From positions 62,001 to 126,000 of the forward strand of contig NZ_WOWP01000034.1 of NCBI RefSeq assembly GCF_009741375.1: a stretch of DNA of 64,000 bases, written 5' to 3'. The DNA comes from Flavobacterium rakeshii. Its GTDB lineage: Bacteria > Bacteroidota > Bacteroidia > Flavobacteriales > Flavobacteriaceae. The notes below the pieces were generated by a model. The model searched no databases, was not told the origin of the DNA, and saw nothing but the letters and a program-made list of their open reading frames with translations. Below are positions 7,731 through 16,082 of this stretch, piece after piece (the first letter of the stretch is position 1; the number at the start of each line of letters is the position of its first letter). Made by a program: the position numbers and the translations under genes.

Positions 7731-8496
7731 ATTTCTTTTTCCCTTTCAGCTTTCGCTTCAGGTATTTCTTTTTGGTAATCTTCTTTTTAAACGCTAACGT
7801 TTTTTCCATTAATATAGCATAAAGCTTTTCGGCAGGCTGGTTGCTTAGTTCGGCATACTTATCCGCCATAATCTTAACCATAGCTCGCGACGGCCATAAC
7901 TTTTTAAAGTTATCCATACGGGCTTCGGTATCCATATCCTCAAACTTCATCCTGTTAAGATCAATCAGGTAAAAATCATATTGCCCGTTACCCTTATTCA
8001 CAATAAGTGTATTTCCCGGCGAATGATCTAAAAAGTTAACCCTGTTTTCATGCATCTTAAAGGTAAACTCGGTAAACTGCTCCAGTATAACCTTTCGGTT
8101 TTCAAACATAGGATCGTGTATCAGCTCCCTAAAGGTAAAATCATAATCTATATGCCTGCAGATGTAAAAACTCTCCTTTAACCCTGTTACCGTACGTTCT
8201 TCCACATAAGCAATAGGAAATGGCGTAAGTATATTATGCTCCAAAAGGTACTGTGCATACTCAAACGATCGCCTGGCTTTAGAGGGCCTTAACCACGAAT
8301 ACACTACCGAATTCATTGCATTAGGTCGTTTAAAGTACTTGATATTGACTTTTTCGTTGCCTAGTGTGTTTATCTTTATAATGTTTCGGGAGCCTTTAAC
8401 CAGCAGTTGCCCCTCGTTGTGAAATCCCTGCACCAAACTGAGTATTAAGTCTTTTTGGGAAGCATAGTCGGGATGGGTATAGATGTTTAAAGGCAT
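7729..8496 (-). CDS. Lipopolysaccharide kinase (WaaP/InaA-like) family protein
   Basis: 255 residues from the ATG at 8496. Kinase-like fold: an N-terminal lobe, then HENRVNFLDHSPGNTLIV, which corresponds to the catalytic loop (Asp then Asn), and YLIDLNRMKF, which matches the metal-binding Asp segment of the Kdo/WaaP kinase family. Basic C-terminus. The reading frame stays open to 8772, but that extension runs antisense into the GT9 gene and lacks family resemblance, so it was rejected. It probably phosphorylates lipid A-core sugar (Kdo or heptose) at the inner membrane. It starts the glycan cluster and is divergent from the GT9 gene with a 58-bp gap. Confidence 0.8.
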   Translation of the reverse strand: MPLNIYTHPDYASQKDLILSLVQGFHNEGQLLVKGSRNIIKINTLGNEKVNIKYFKRPNAMNSVVYSWLRPSKARRSFEYAQYLLEHNILTPFPIAYVEERTVTGLKESFYICRHIDYDFTFRELIHDPMFENRKVILEQFTEFTFKMHENRVNFLDHSPGNTLIVNKGNGQYDFYLIDLNRMKFEDMDTEARMDNFKKLWPSRAMVKIMADKYAELSNQPAEKLYAILMEKTLAFKKKITKKKYLKRKLKGKKK

Positions 8497-8530
8497 AGAA
8501 TAATTTTGCCTTAAAAGTAGAAAAAAAGTA

Positions 8531-8538
8531 TTACTTTG
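8531..8538 (+). promoter_or_regulatory. -7 promoter-like box TTACTTTG for the GT9 gene
   Basis: One mismatch to TAnnTTTG, followed by C as in most boxes of the window, 16 bases before the ATG at 8555. Confidence 0.5.
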
Positions 8539-8554
8539 CAATAGATTTAGTTGT

Positions 8555-9616
8555 ATGAAGAAAGTACTTATTATCCAAAATAAGCGAATAGGCGACGTTT
8601 TAATCGCATCGGTAATTGCAAATAACTTTAAGGCAAAATACCCTAACAGTGAAATCCACCTTATGGCATACGATTTCACCGAAGGTGTGGTAATGAACAA
8701 CCCTAATATTGACCGCTTTATTTCGCTTAATGAAAAGGAACTGAAAAGACTCCCTGTACTTATTGAAACCATACAACAGGTTAGGGCTGAAAAATATGAT
8801 ATTATTTTTGACTCCTACTCCAAAACACAAAGCAGGATTATCTGTAAATTCTCGGGCGCTAAAATGACCATCGGCAACAAAAGCCGTAAAAAGCTGGGCA
8901 ACTGGGGGTACTACACCCACCCTACCCGTCCGCTGAAAGAAGGGACACATATTTGCGGAAAAGCCATTGAAGACCGTATACACCTGTTAAGGATAGCCGA
9001 TAATTTTGAAACGGTAGACTATGAGCCGCACATATTCCTTTCGGAAGAAGAAAAAAAGGAAGACTGGCTAAGCAAATACAGCGACAAAAAGGTTATTGTT
9101 ATGGGCGTACTGGGCAGCACGCCACAAAAATCAATGCCTTATGAGTATGTTGCCGAAATGTGTGACTTTATTGCCGAAAACTATAACGTGTACATCTTTT
9201 TCAACTATGCGCCGCACCAAAAGGACGAGGCCATGAAAATTTATGAGATGTGCAAACACAAAGAAAACATAATACTGGATATATACCCTAAAACTATTCG
9301 CGACTTTATTAAAGTAATGTATCAGGCCGATGCCCTTGTAGCAAACGAAGGCGGAACGGTACACATCGCTAAGGCTTTAGGCAAACCTACATTTACTATT
9401 TTCTCTCCCTATGTAAACAAGGCACACTGGGCAAGTTTTGAAGACGGCAAGTTTCATAAAAGTGTACACCTGCTGGAAATGAAACCTAACCTGTTTGACA
9501 GCTTTACTTATGACGAACGTAAGAAAATAGAGAAAGACCCACACGAACTGTACAAACAGCTTACCCCGGAAATGATTTTACCGGAACTGGACACTTTCCT
9601 TAAAGGTAACCTATAG
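8555..9616 (+). CDS. Glycosyltransferase family 9 (heptosyltransferase-like)
   Basis: 353 residues. The N-terminus KVLIIQNKRIGDVLIASVI is the GT9 opening (KR/K-IGDxL). The C-terminal half holds the donor-site segment ANEGGTVHIAKALGKPTFTIF, equivalent to the D/E-GG-xxHxAxxLG motif of ADP-heptose:LPS heptosyltransferases. It probably transfers a heptose-type sugar to the inner core of LPS at the cytoplasmic face. It lies next to the LPS kinase, which supports a role in the core oligosaccharide. The exact donor and acceptor cannot be told. Convergent with the next GT2 gene. Confidence 0.88.
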   Translation: MKKVLIIQNKRIGDVLIASVIANNFKAKYPNSEIHLMAYDFTEGVVMNNPNIDRFISLNEKELKRLPVLIETIQQVRAEKYDIIFDSYSKTQSRIICKFSGAKMTIGNKSRKKLGNWGYYTHPTRPLKEGTHICGKAIEDRIHLLRIADNFETVDYEPHIFLSEEEKKEDWLSKYSDKKVIVMGVLGSTPQKSMPYEYVAEMCDFIAENYNVYIFFNYAPHQKDEAMKIYEMCKHKENIILDIYPKTIRDFIKVMYQADALVANEGGTVHIAKALGKPTFTIFSPYVNKAHWASFEDGKFHKSVHLLEMKPNLFDSFTYDERKKIEKDPHELYKQLTPEMILPELDTFLKGNL

Positions 9617-9619
9617 AGC

Positions 9620-9646
9620 AAAAAAAAGCACCGTTATTTAACGATG
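9620..9646 (-). terminator. Terminator of the GT2 gene at 9634-10452
   Basis: On the minus strand, stem GCATCGTTA / TAACGGTGC followed by eight T. The stem includes the TAA stop codon of the gene. Confidence 0.7.
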
Positions 9647-10452
9647 CCATAGTCTGTCCATTTTCTTTTCTCGGTTCGGGTTACTTTCCTTATCGACCTG
9701 TTTTTGTTTATCGATTCGGGAGTTGCATAACCTCTTGGGTGATCTAAGTGCAGGCAAATAGTACTGTAACGTATTTGTTTTGGTATAATCCCAAGATTAA
9801 CCAGCCTTTCTCCCAGTTCCCTGTCCTGTCCGCCATACTGCATTCTTTCATCAAAACCGTTTATAGCCTTAATGTCTTTTATCCAACCCGAAGAATTGTG
9901 ACCGTTCCAGCTTGGCTTAGTTGTGGTTACCATATTAAGTATAGCACTCTTTACCCCCATAGCATCTACCTTATTATTTTTAAATGAGGTAGCCATACCA
10001 TTCTTTTTAAGCCAGTCTACATCAAAGCATCTGCCCGAATATATATCTTCTTTAGAAAGTGATTTTGAAAGCTCCATAGGCAGTTTATGGTATCCTCCCG
10101 AAAGGAAATACCCCTCTTCCCTAAACTTAATGTGCTGCTCCACAAAGTCAGGTCGTGGTATACAGTCACCATCGCTCATTAACACATAATCTGTAGTACA
10201 GGCAAGCAGCGCCTTGTTTAAAATTTGTGATTTTTGGAATCCGTTATCTTCATGCCAAACGTGAATAATAGGGTAAGAAACCTCTTCCCTCATTACATCA
10301 ATCATTTGCTTTGTATCCTCACGTGAACCATCATCTGCAATAACCATTTCAAACTCTTTATAAGTTTGAGTGTTATAACCCCATAGCACTTTTTTCAGCC
10401 ATTCTACCGAATTGTACGTACTAATTATTACAGAAATATTCTTTTGCATCAT
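9634..10452 (-). CDS. Glycosyltransferase family 2 with galactosyltransferase-type C-terminal domain
   Basis: 272 residues. GT-A fold motifs: ISVIISTYNSVEWL at the N-terminus, VIADDGSREDTK, then MSDGDCIPR with the metal-binding Asp residues. The C-terminal YGGQDRELGERLVNLGI is the Glyco_transf_7C signature. Clear paralogue of the enzyme at 12791-13576 (shared IADDGS, EDnGFqKSqILNKA, DGDC). It presumably adds a sugar to LPS core or another surface glycan. Two adjacent ATG codons (10452 and 10449) lie only 4-7 bases after a perfect -7 box, so the mRNA should be essentially leaderless. Confidence 0.88.
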   Translation of the reverse strand: MMQKNISVIISTYNSVEWLKKVLWGYNTQTYKEFEMVIADDGSREDTKQMIDVMREEVSYPIIHVWHEDNGFQKSQILNKALLACTTDYVLMSDGDCIPRPDFVEQHIKFREEGYFLSGGYHKLPMELSKSLSKEDIYSGRCFDVDWLKKNGMATSFKNNKVDAMGVKSAILNMVTTTKPSWNGHNSSGWIKDIKAINGFDERMQYGGQDRELGERLVNLGIIPKQIRYSTICLHLDHPRGYATPESINKNRSIRKVTRTEKRKWTDYGIVK

Positions 10453-10456
10453 GCCG

Positions 10457-10464
10457 CAAAGATA
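10457..10464 (-). promoter_or_regulatory. -7 promoter box TATCTTTG, nearly leaderless
   Basis: Perfect TAnnTTTG on the minus strand, 4 bases before the ATG at 10452. Given where this box normally lies, transcription would begin at or within a few bases of the start codon. Confidence 0.6.
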
Positions 10465-10477
10465 ATTCAATTTTTTT

Positions 10478-10485
10478 TAGTTTTG
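10478..10485 (+). promoter_or_regulatory. -7 promoter box TAGTTTTG for the GT2 gene at 10510
   Basis: Perfect TAnnTTTG, 24 bases before the ATG; back to back with the box at 10457-10464. Confidence 0.55.
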
Positions 10486-10509
10486 TGTAATTCTAACCCG
10501 CTATAGCTT

Positions 10510-11247
10510 ATGAATAAACTTTCTGTAATTATCCCGACCTATAATGAAGAAGCCTATATAGAGGATGCTGTAAAATCTGTTAAAGGAGCTTATGAGATTA
10601 TTGTAATAGACTCCTATAGTACTGACAGCACCAAAGAAAAGGCTCTTGCACTGGGATGCAAGGTTATAGAAAGGAAGTTTGATAATTTTTCGGCGCAAAA
10701 AAACTTTGCCCTACCACATGCTACCGGAGACTGGATACTATTTATGGATGCCGATGAGCGTGTTACCCAAAAACTATGGTTTGAAATACAGGACACTATA
10801 GCCAACCCAAAACACCAGGGCTATAAAATTAAGTTCCTGCACTTTTACATGAACCGCTTTTTATACCACAAAATAGACCGTGTTACCAGACTGGTAAAAA
10901 ACAATGATATTAAATTTACCGGAGACGTACACGAAAAACTAAACGTAAACGGCAGTATAGGCAAACTTAAAAACTTTATGGTTCACTACACCTATAAAGG
11001 CTTTTTTAACTGGTTACAAAAAAAGGATTCTTACGCTTGGTTCCAGGCAGGCATGAGCCTTAAAAAAGGAAAAAGGGTAACTTATTTCCACCTTATATTT
11101 AAGCCTATGTATCGTTTTTTTCATACCTATATTATTAAAGGAGGCTTTTTAGACGGTGTACCGGGACTTGCCCTTGCCAGTATTAATGCCTATGGAGTAT
11201 TATCACGCTACGCAAAGCTATTACTATTGCAAAGAGGCCTAAAATAG
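10510..11247 (+). CDS. Glycosyltransferase family 2 (WaaE/KdtX-like)
   Basis: 245 residues. N-terminal LSVIIPTYNEEAYIEDAV and IIVIDSYSTDSTKEKA, then DWILFMDADERVT with the DxD metal site, and KFTGDVHEKL, all typical of the WaaE/KdtX subgroup that adds a sugar to the inner LPS core. Paralogue of the gene at 12020-12787, including the shared C-terminal region F(K/R)PmYRFf and the DG segment. No membrane helices are obvious. Its stop overlaps the stop of the convergent deacetylase gene by 9 bases. Confidence 0.87.
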   Translation: MNKLSVIIPTYNEEAYIEDAVKSVKGAYEIIVIDSYSTDSTKEKALALGCKVIERKFDNFSAQKNFALPHATGDWILFMDADERVTQKLWFEIQDTIANPKHQGYKIKFLHFYMNRFLYHKIDRVTRLVKNNDIKFTGDVHEKLNVNGSIGKLKNFMVHYTYKGFFNWLQKKDSYAWFQAGMSLKKGKRVTYFHLIFKPMYRFFHTYIIKGGFLDGVPGLALASINAYGVLSRYAKLLLLQRGLK

Positions 11248-11961
11248 TTTTAGCTTACCAAATTTCAGTTTTAGTTTAAATTTAAAAAGGCTGTCTTCGC
11301 CCTTTACATCAATGCGCTGTATTTCGTAGTTTTCCCTTAACGGATATTTATTAATCCTGTTACCTATTTTAAGTCCCATTTTCATTCCGTTTTTATTTAG
11401 CAACTCCTTAAAATGAGATTTTGCAGGCTCCTTTTTAGGATAATTCCCATATGGGTAAGCTACCGCCGGATATACTTTAAGATTGTTTTCGTCAATAAAA
11501 GCATGGCATTGGTCAAAATCATTATCTATCTGCTCATCATTCATTTGCGCATAACGACTGTGCATAAAAGAATGATACCCCAACTCAATCAAATCACTAT
11601 TAAGCGACTTTAACTGCTGTATATCCATAATCGGTTCAGTACCTTTATTCCACATATCTGATTTACCCACATAATTAAACGGGATAAAAAAGGTTGCCTT
11701 AAGCTTATATTTCTCTAATAACGGCACGGCAAACTCTAATTGATTTACAGTAACATCGTCAAAAGTTATTACAACACCCTTGCCTATATTTTTTTCATTT
11801 TTATTTTCATTTTTTTCGAGTTCAGATAAATGAAAAGTAGTATAATTGCATGCAAGATATTTAAACTGCTCCTCTAGTTTTTCTTGCGAAATTGTTAGCC
11901 CTTTGCTCATTTCGTTAAAAGCACACACGTTATGATACATTAAAACAGGTAATTGTGTCAT
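11239..11961 (-). CDS. Polysaccharide deacetylase family protein (NodB-like)
   Basis: 240 residues from ATG 11961 (the TTG at 12006 further upstream sits within the divergent promoter and was rejected). Motifs: QLPVLMYHNV opening; motif 1 VVITFDDVTVN (catalytic Asp pair); motif 2 LGYHSFMHSRY (metal-binding HxxxH); motif 3 AYPYGNY. These are the CE4 esterase signatures. It probably removes an acetyl group from a glycan in LPS or exopolysaccharide synthesis. It sits at the centre of a mirror-ordered group of glycosyltransferases. No signal peptide was seen, so the cellular location is uncertain. Confidence 0.87.
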   Translation of the reverse strand: MTQLPVLMYHNVCAFNEMSKGLTISQEKLEEQFKYLACNYTTFHLSELEKNENKNEKNIGKGVVITFDDVTVNQLEFAVPLLEKYKLKATFFIPFNYVGKSDMWNKGTEPIMDIQQLKSLNSDLIELGYHSFMHSRYAQMNDEQIDNDFDQCHAFIDENNLKVYPAVAYPYGNYPKKEPAKSHFKELLNKNGMKMGLKIGNRINKYPLRENYEIQRIDVKGEDSLFKFKLKLKFGKLKLF

Positions 11962-11994
11962 TTTTTTTAAAAATTTTAGTAAGCGTAAAATTAT

Positions 11995-12002
11995 TACATT
12001 TG
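11995..12002 (+). promoter_or_regulatory. -7 promoter box TACATTTG for the GT2 gene at 12020
   Basis: Perfect TAnnTTTG, 17 bases before the ATG. Confidence 0.6.
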
Positions 12003-12019
12003 CCAATTATATAACATTT

Positions 12020-12787
12020 ATGCCAGAAAATAATTTGAGTACGAAAATAACTGCCCTCGCCATTACTTATAATGAAGAAGAGAATATAAACAGGTATGTG
12101 GAAAGCCTGTCTTTTGCAGATGAAATTATTATCGTAGACTCATATAGTACTGACGCTACCGAAAAACTGGCAAACGAGCTTAATGTAAAGTTTATAAAAA
12201 ACGAATTTATTGATTTTTCCAGCCAAAGAAATTTTGCCATTGAGCAGGCGTCTAACGACTGGATATTATTTTTTGACCTCGACGAAATTGTTACTCCTGA
12301 ACTTGAAACCGAAATAAAAAAAGCTGTAGAAAACAAAGACGGTATTGTTGCCTATTTTGTTAAGCGTAAATTCCACTTTATGGGTAAACACATTCGCTTT
12401 GGCGGATGGAGAACCGATAAGGCTGTTCGTGTTTTTAACAAAAAACACTGTAAATATACCGGGCTTGTACACGAGGTGATTACAGCAAAAGGGAGAGTTT
12501 GCACACTAAAGGAAAAAGTAGATCATTACAGCTACCGAAGCTTTGACAATTACAACAACAAGCTAAACCTTTACAGCAAACTACAGGCAGAAAACCTATA
12601 TGGAAGAAAAGTAAGACCAAATGCCTACCATTTTTTATTCAGGCCGTTTTACCGTTTTTGCTGGCAGTACTTTTACAGGCTTGGAATACTGGATGGTAAA
12701 GAAGGCTTTATACTTGCCTACATCCACTCCTTCTCAGTATTTAAACGTTACATTCAGCTTTGGATGAAGTACAGAAAAATAAGCTAA
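12020..12787 (+). CDS. Glycosyltransferase family 2 (WaaE/KdtX-like), paralogue
   Basis: 255 residues. Opening ITALAITYNEEENINRYVES, then EIIIVDSYSTDATEKLA, WILFFDLDEIVTPE (metal-site region; the middle residue is Leu rather than Ala), and YTGLVHEVI. The C-terminal part matches the GT2 at 10510-11247, so the two are paralogues within the cluster. Predicted to add a sugar to the LPS core from a nucleotide-activated donor. Its stop codon is 3 bases from the stop of the convergent GT2 gene. Confidence 0.87.
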   Translation: MPENNLSTKITALAITYNEEENINRYVESLSFADEIIIVDSYSTDATEKLANELNVKFIKNEFIDFSSQRNFAIEQASNDWILFFDLDEIVTPELETEIKKAVENKDGIVAYFVKRKFHFMGKHIRFGGWRTDKAVRVFNKKHCKYTGLVHEVITAKGRVCTLKEKVDHYSYRSFDNYNNKLNLYSKLQAENLYGRKVRPNAYHFLFRPFYRFCWQYFYRLGILDGKEGFILAYIHSFSVFKRYIQLWMKYRKIS

Positions 12788-12790
12788 CAA

Positions 12791-13576
12791 TTACAGGTAC
12801 TGGCTTACCCCCTGTTCACAACGCACTATTTTATTAGCAATAGTTTCCTGTTGTATCCTGTCGTTAGCCTCAAAGTTATCTCTTGAGTTTATTTTGTGGT
12901 GTATATGGAAAACAATTCCTGCATAGCGCAGTCGCTTTGCTATAACCCCGTTATTCCCCATACGGATAACCAAATCAGAGTCTTCCCTGCCCCAACCTTC
13001 AAAAGCTTCGCTATAGCCGTTTACCGCTATAAAATCACTTTTCCAGTAAGACACATTACATCCCCTAAATTTATCTGAATATTCTTTGTGAGGTTTATAC
13101 ATACCTGCTAAAAAAGGAATATGCAGGCTGCGTGTTTTATTTTTTATCAGTTTTGAAGAAAACCCAAATGAAGTAACCTTATCCTCAAGCACCTGTGCTA
13201 CTCCGTTTTCCAGTATATTTACCCTGGCACCATACAGATACATCCCCTTTCGGGCTGCCTTTACATGATCTTCAATAAAATTGCGATGCATAATACAGTC
13301 TCCGTCAATTTGGATAATATAGTCAGATGTGCTTCCTGCAACTGCTTTATTAAGTATTTTAGATTTCCTGAAACCGTCGTCTTCCTGCCAAAAGTGTTTT
13401 ACAGGCATATCTATTTGGTTCGCAAAACGGTCTATTAATTGTCTGGTTTCATCTTTAGAACCATCGTCAGCAATAAGAATCTCACTAGGCTGTACAGTTT
13501 GTTCTTTAAGGCTTTTAAAAACCAGTTCCAGAGCCTGTGGCCAGTTATAAGTAGATACTAATAAAGAAGTACGCAT
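12791..13576 (-). CDS. Glycosyltransferase family 2 with galactosyltransferase-type C-terminal domain, paralogue
   Basis: 261 residues from the ATG at 13576 (MRTSLLVSTYNWPQALEL). An in-frame TTG at 13606 was rejected because it overlaps a promoter box. Motifs: IADDGSKDETRQLID, QIDGDCIMHR and the C-terminal EGWGREDSDLVIRMGNNG (Glyco_transf_7C). Paralogue of 9634-10452. Predicted surface-glycan transferase; donor and acceptor unknown. Confidence 0.88.
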   Translation of the reverse strand: MRTSLLVSTYNWPQALELVFKSLKEQTVQPSEILIADDGSKDETRQLIDRFANQIDMPVKHFWQEDDGFRKSKILNKAVAGSTSDYIIQIDGDCIMHRNFIEDHVKAARKGMYLYGARVNILENGVAQVLEDKVTSFGFSSKLIKNKTRSLHIPFLAGMYKPHKEYSDKFRGCNVSYWKSDFIAVNGYSEAFEGWGREDSDLVIRMGNNGVIAKRLRYAGIVFHIHHKINSRDNFEANDRIQQETIANKIVRCEQGVSQYL

Positions 13577-13603
13577 TGATTGTGTTTTAAATACGGGCTT
13601 TTG

Positions 13604-13611
13604 CAAAACTA
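13604..13611 (-). promoter_or_regulatory. -7 promoter box TAGTTTTG for the GT2 gene at 12791-13576
   Basis: Perfect TAnnTTTG on the minus strand, 27 bases upstream of the ATG at 13576. It rules out the upstream TTG start. Confidence 0.55.
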
Positions 13612-13670
13612 TTATTTTTTTTGTTATTACTTTGCGAAAACAATAAATTGCACCAAAAACAACTTTACCT

Positions 13671-14594
13671 ATGTTTGATATAGCGGTTATACTTGTTCAT
13701 TATAACTCAGGAACGCTTACTGCCGATTGTGTAAAATCAATAATTAAAAGTACTTCAGACACACTGAATTATCAAATTATAATTGTAGACAACTGCTCTG
13801 AATTTGAAGATTACCAAAACCTTAAACAGGCATGTGAAACCATTGATTTTCCTAATATTAAACTGGTAAGAAGCAGAATAAATACCGGTTTTGGCGGAGG
13901 AAACATGATGGGGGTTCAATATGCAAATGCAAAATACCTGGCATTTATTAACAACGATACTTTGTTTAAAAACGATTGCCTTAGCATATTAAAAAACAAT
14001 CTTGAAAACAACAGCGATATAGGTATTGCAGGCGGACAATCATTTAAGCCAAATAACGACTTTATGGTTTCTCTTGATCACTTTGCCTCTCCTGCCCGCG
14101 AAATTTTCGGGCGTAGTTTTCTGGAAAAAATAAACCCAAAACATTATCCTAAACGTAAAAAACGATATACAGATCCCGTAAAGGTTAATTTTGTACCCGG
14201 CAGTTTTATGCTTGTACGTTCGGCAGACTTTTATGAAATAGGCGGATTTGATACTAACATCTTTCTTTACTACGAGGAGACCGATTTATGCAAGCGACTT
14301 AAAGCCAAAGATAAATATGCCTATCTTATTCCTTCGGCAGAATTTATTCATTATCACGGGGCCAGTACAGGAAAATCAATAGCTATAAAAAAAGAGCTGC
14401 GTATTTCACTACTTTATATTATGCGCAAACATTATGGTATTGCCGGCTATTTTTCGGTATTACTGTTTTTGCTTATAAAATATTTTTTCAGTAGTATCTT
14501 TAAGCCTAAAAACTGGCCTTTATTTTTTCTTTTCCTAAGGGGCGCACCAATTTCTGACTCCCTTAAACTCAAACAAAAAATAGCAACTAATTAG
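13671..14594 (+). CDS. Glycosyltransferase family 2, rhamnosyltransferase-like
   Basis: 307 residues. N-terminal IAVILVHYNSGTLTADCVKS, IIVDNCSEFED, FINNDTLFKNDCL and the C-terminal acceptor-side segment VPGSFMLVRSADFYEIGGFD then YYEETDLCKRL. These are features of WbbL/rhamnosyltransferase-like GT2 enzymes used in O-antigen or capsule synthesis. The last 60 residues include a hydrophobic stretch (YFSVLLFLLIKYFFSSIF) that may associate with the membrane. Last gene of the alternating glycan cluster. A TTACTTTG box (one mismatch) at 13627-13634 is the likely promoter. Confidence 0.87.
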   Translation: MFDIAVILVHYNSGTLTADCVKSIIKSTSDTLNYQIIIVDNCSEFEDYQNLKQACETIDFPNIKLVRSRINTGFGGGNMMGVQYANAKYLAFINNDTLFKNDCLSILKNNLENNSDIGIAGGQSFKPNNDFMVSLDHFASPAREIFGRSFLEKINPKHYPKRKKRYTDPVKVNFVPGSFMLVRSADFYEIGGFDTNIFLYYEETDLCKRLKAKDKYAYLIPSAEFIHYHGASTGKSIAIKKELRISLLYIMRKHYGIAGYFSVLLFLLIKYFFSSIFKPKNWPLFFLFLRGAPISDSLKLKQKIATN

Positions 14595-14961
14595 GCATAA
14601 AACAACGCAATTAAAAAAGAAGAAATAAAACCATATTTAGATAACAGTTACCTAAATAACAAATAGTAAAATATGTAGCAAGTTATTCTTTTACTTAAAA
14701 ACCAACAGAAATGTTGCAAAACAATACAGTAAAAGAATAACTTAAGCACCATAAAAGAATTATACCTTAATTACTAACAAAGTATTATTGATTATCTTAA
14801 CAACGTAAATAATTGTTTTCCATATTGTTTGAACCGAAAAAAGAACAGAAACACCTAACAACTGAATTTGTTAATAGATATTTAATTACATTTCAAAAAA
14901 ACAATTATCAGTTTTTAAAGGCAATAAAAATGGAGGCTAAAATCAGTGATATTTAACGCTT
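14595..14961. other. 367-bp AT-rich intergenic region, no gene seen
   Basis: The longest gap in the window. All frames carry frequent stops and no ribosomal or transfer RNA is recognisable. Its only clear structure is the inverted repeat at 14680-14743. It separates the glycan cluster from the aminotransferase operon and probably holds the promoter of that operon, but no perfect TAnnTTTG box was found near the start. Confidence 0.6.
14680..14743. repeat. Perfect 16-bp inverted repeat with 32-bp loop
   Basis: Left arm AAGTTATTCTTTTACT at 14680-14695 and its exact reverse complement at 14728-14743. No T-run follows directly, so it is not a standard intrinsic terminator. Possible roles: mRNA-end stem, operator, or remnant of a small element. 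Confidence 0.75.
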
Positions 14962-16080
14962 ATGCTAATGATAAAATTCCTCGACATACAAAAAATCAAC
15001 CTGCAACACCAGCAGGAAATAGAGGAACGACTTCTAAAAACCTTTAGAAGCGGGTGGTATTTGCTTGGCGAAGAGGTAAAAGCTTTCGAGAAACAGCTGT
15101 GTGAATACATAGGCTGTAATCATGCTATTGGTGTGGCAAACGGGCTGGATGCACTACGTCTTATATTCAAAGCCTATATTGAACTTGGTATCATGAAACC
15201 GGGTGATGAGGTTATAGTACCGGCTAACACCTATATAGCATCAATACTTAGTATTACCGATAACGGACTGGTTCCTGTTTTTGTTGAGCCAGACATAAAT
15301 ACCTATAACATTGATTTCTCATTAATAGAGCAAAAGATAACCGAAAAAACTAAAGCTATAATGACCGTACACCTGTATGGGCAAACGGCTTTTAGTGACT
15401 TGCTAATAAAATTAGCAACAAAATACAACCTTAAAATAGTAGAAGATAATGCACAGGCTATAGGAGCCGACCTCAACGGAGTAAAAACCGGAAACCTTGG
15501 CGATGCCGCAGGCTTTAGCTTCTATCCGGGTAAAAACCTTGGGGCATTAGGCGACGCCGGTGCCGTTACTACAAATAACAGTGAACTTGCACAGGCTGTG
15601 CGTACACTAGCCAATTACGGTTCGCAGCAAAAATATGTAAACCAATATCAGGGCCTTAATTCAAGGCTGGACGAAATACAGGCTGCCGTGCTATCGGTTA
15701 AGCTAAAGTACCTTGATACCGAAAACCAGACACGCAGGGAAATTGCCCAGCGTTATATTGATTCGGTTAATAACCCCGAAATCATACTACCCGAAACGGG
15801 GAATGTTACCATAAAAAGCAGGCATGTATGGCACCTGTTCGTAATCAGGACAAAAAACAGGGAAAGGCTGCAACAACACCTTTTGGAAAATGGTATACAA
15901 ACGCTTATACATTACCCTACACCACCATACAAACAGGAAGCTTACAGGGAATACAATTACCTGTCGTTCTCAATTACAGAACAAATACACAACGAAGTAC
16001 TGAGCCTGCCGATAAGCCCGGTACTTACAGATAAAGAGATACAACACATTATAGATACACTAAACAGTTATACAAGTTAG
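14962..16080 (+). CDS. DegT/DnrJ/EryC1/StrS sugar aminotransferase
   Basis: 372 residues. Fold-type I PLP enzyme of the nucleotide-sugar aminotransferase family. Visible blocks: [10 protein letters not shown] opening, [37 protein letters not shown], the PLP lysine in [14 protein letters not shown], and [10 protein letters not shown] with the later [12 protein letters not shown]. It resembles FdtB/QdtB-type enzymes that make 3-amino-3,6-dideoxyhexoses from dTDP-keto-sugars; the precise sugar is not decided by sequence. Start could be 14962 or the second ATG at 14968 (MIKFLD), which is the more usual family start. It is followed 2 bases later by the tsaC-type gene. Confidence 0.87.
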   Translation: MLMIKFLDIQKINLQHQQEIEERLLKTFRSGWYLLGEEVKAFEKQLCEYIGCNHAIGVANGLDALRLIFKAYIELGIMKPGDEVIVPANTYIASILSITDNGLVPVFVEPDINTYNIDFSLIEQKITEKTKAIMTVHLYGQTAFSDLLIKLATKYNLKIVEDNAQAIGADLNGVKTGNLGDAAGFSFYPGKNLGALGDAGAVTTNNSELAQAVRTLANYGSQQKYVNQYQGLNSRLDEIQAAVLSVKLKYLDTENQTRREIAQRYIDSVNNPEIILPETGNVTIKSRHVWHLFVIRTKNRERLQQHLLENGIQTLIHYPTPPYKQEAYREYNYLSFSITEQIHNEVLSLPISPVLTDKEIQHIIDTLNSYTS

Positions 16081-16082
16081 CC

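Noticed and set aside
8497..8772. N-terminal extension of the LPS kinase reading frame
   Set aside because: Runs antisense through the start of the GT9 gene and its promoter; no family resemblance. The ATG at 8496 gives the normal start.
14595..14961. Hidden small gene in the 367-bp gap
   Set aside because: No frame of useful length with a plausible start and promoter on either strand.
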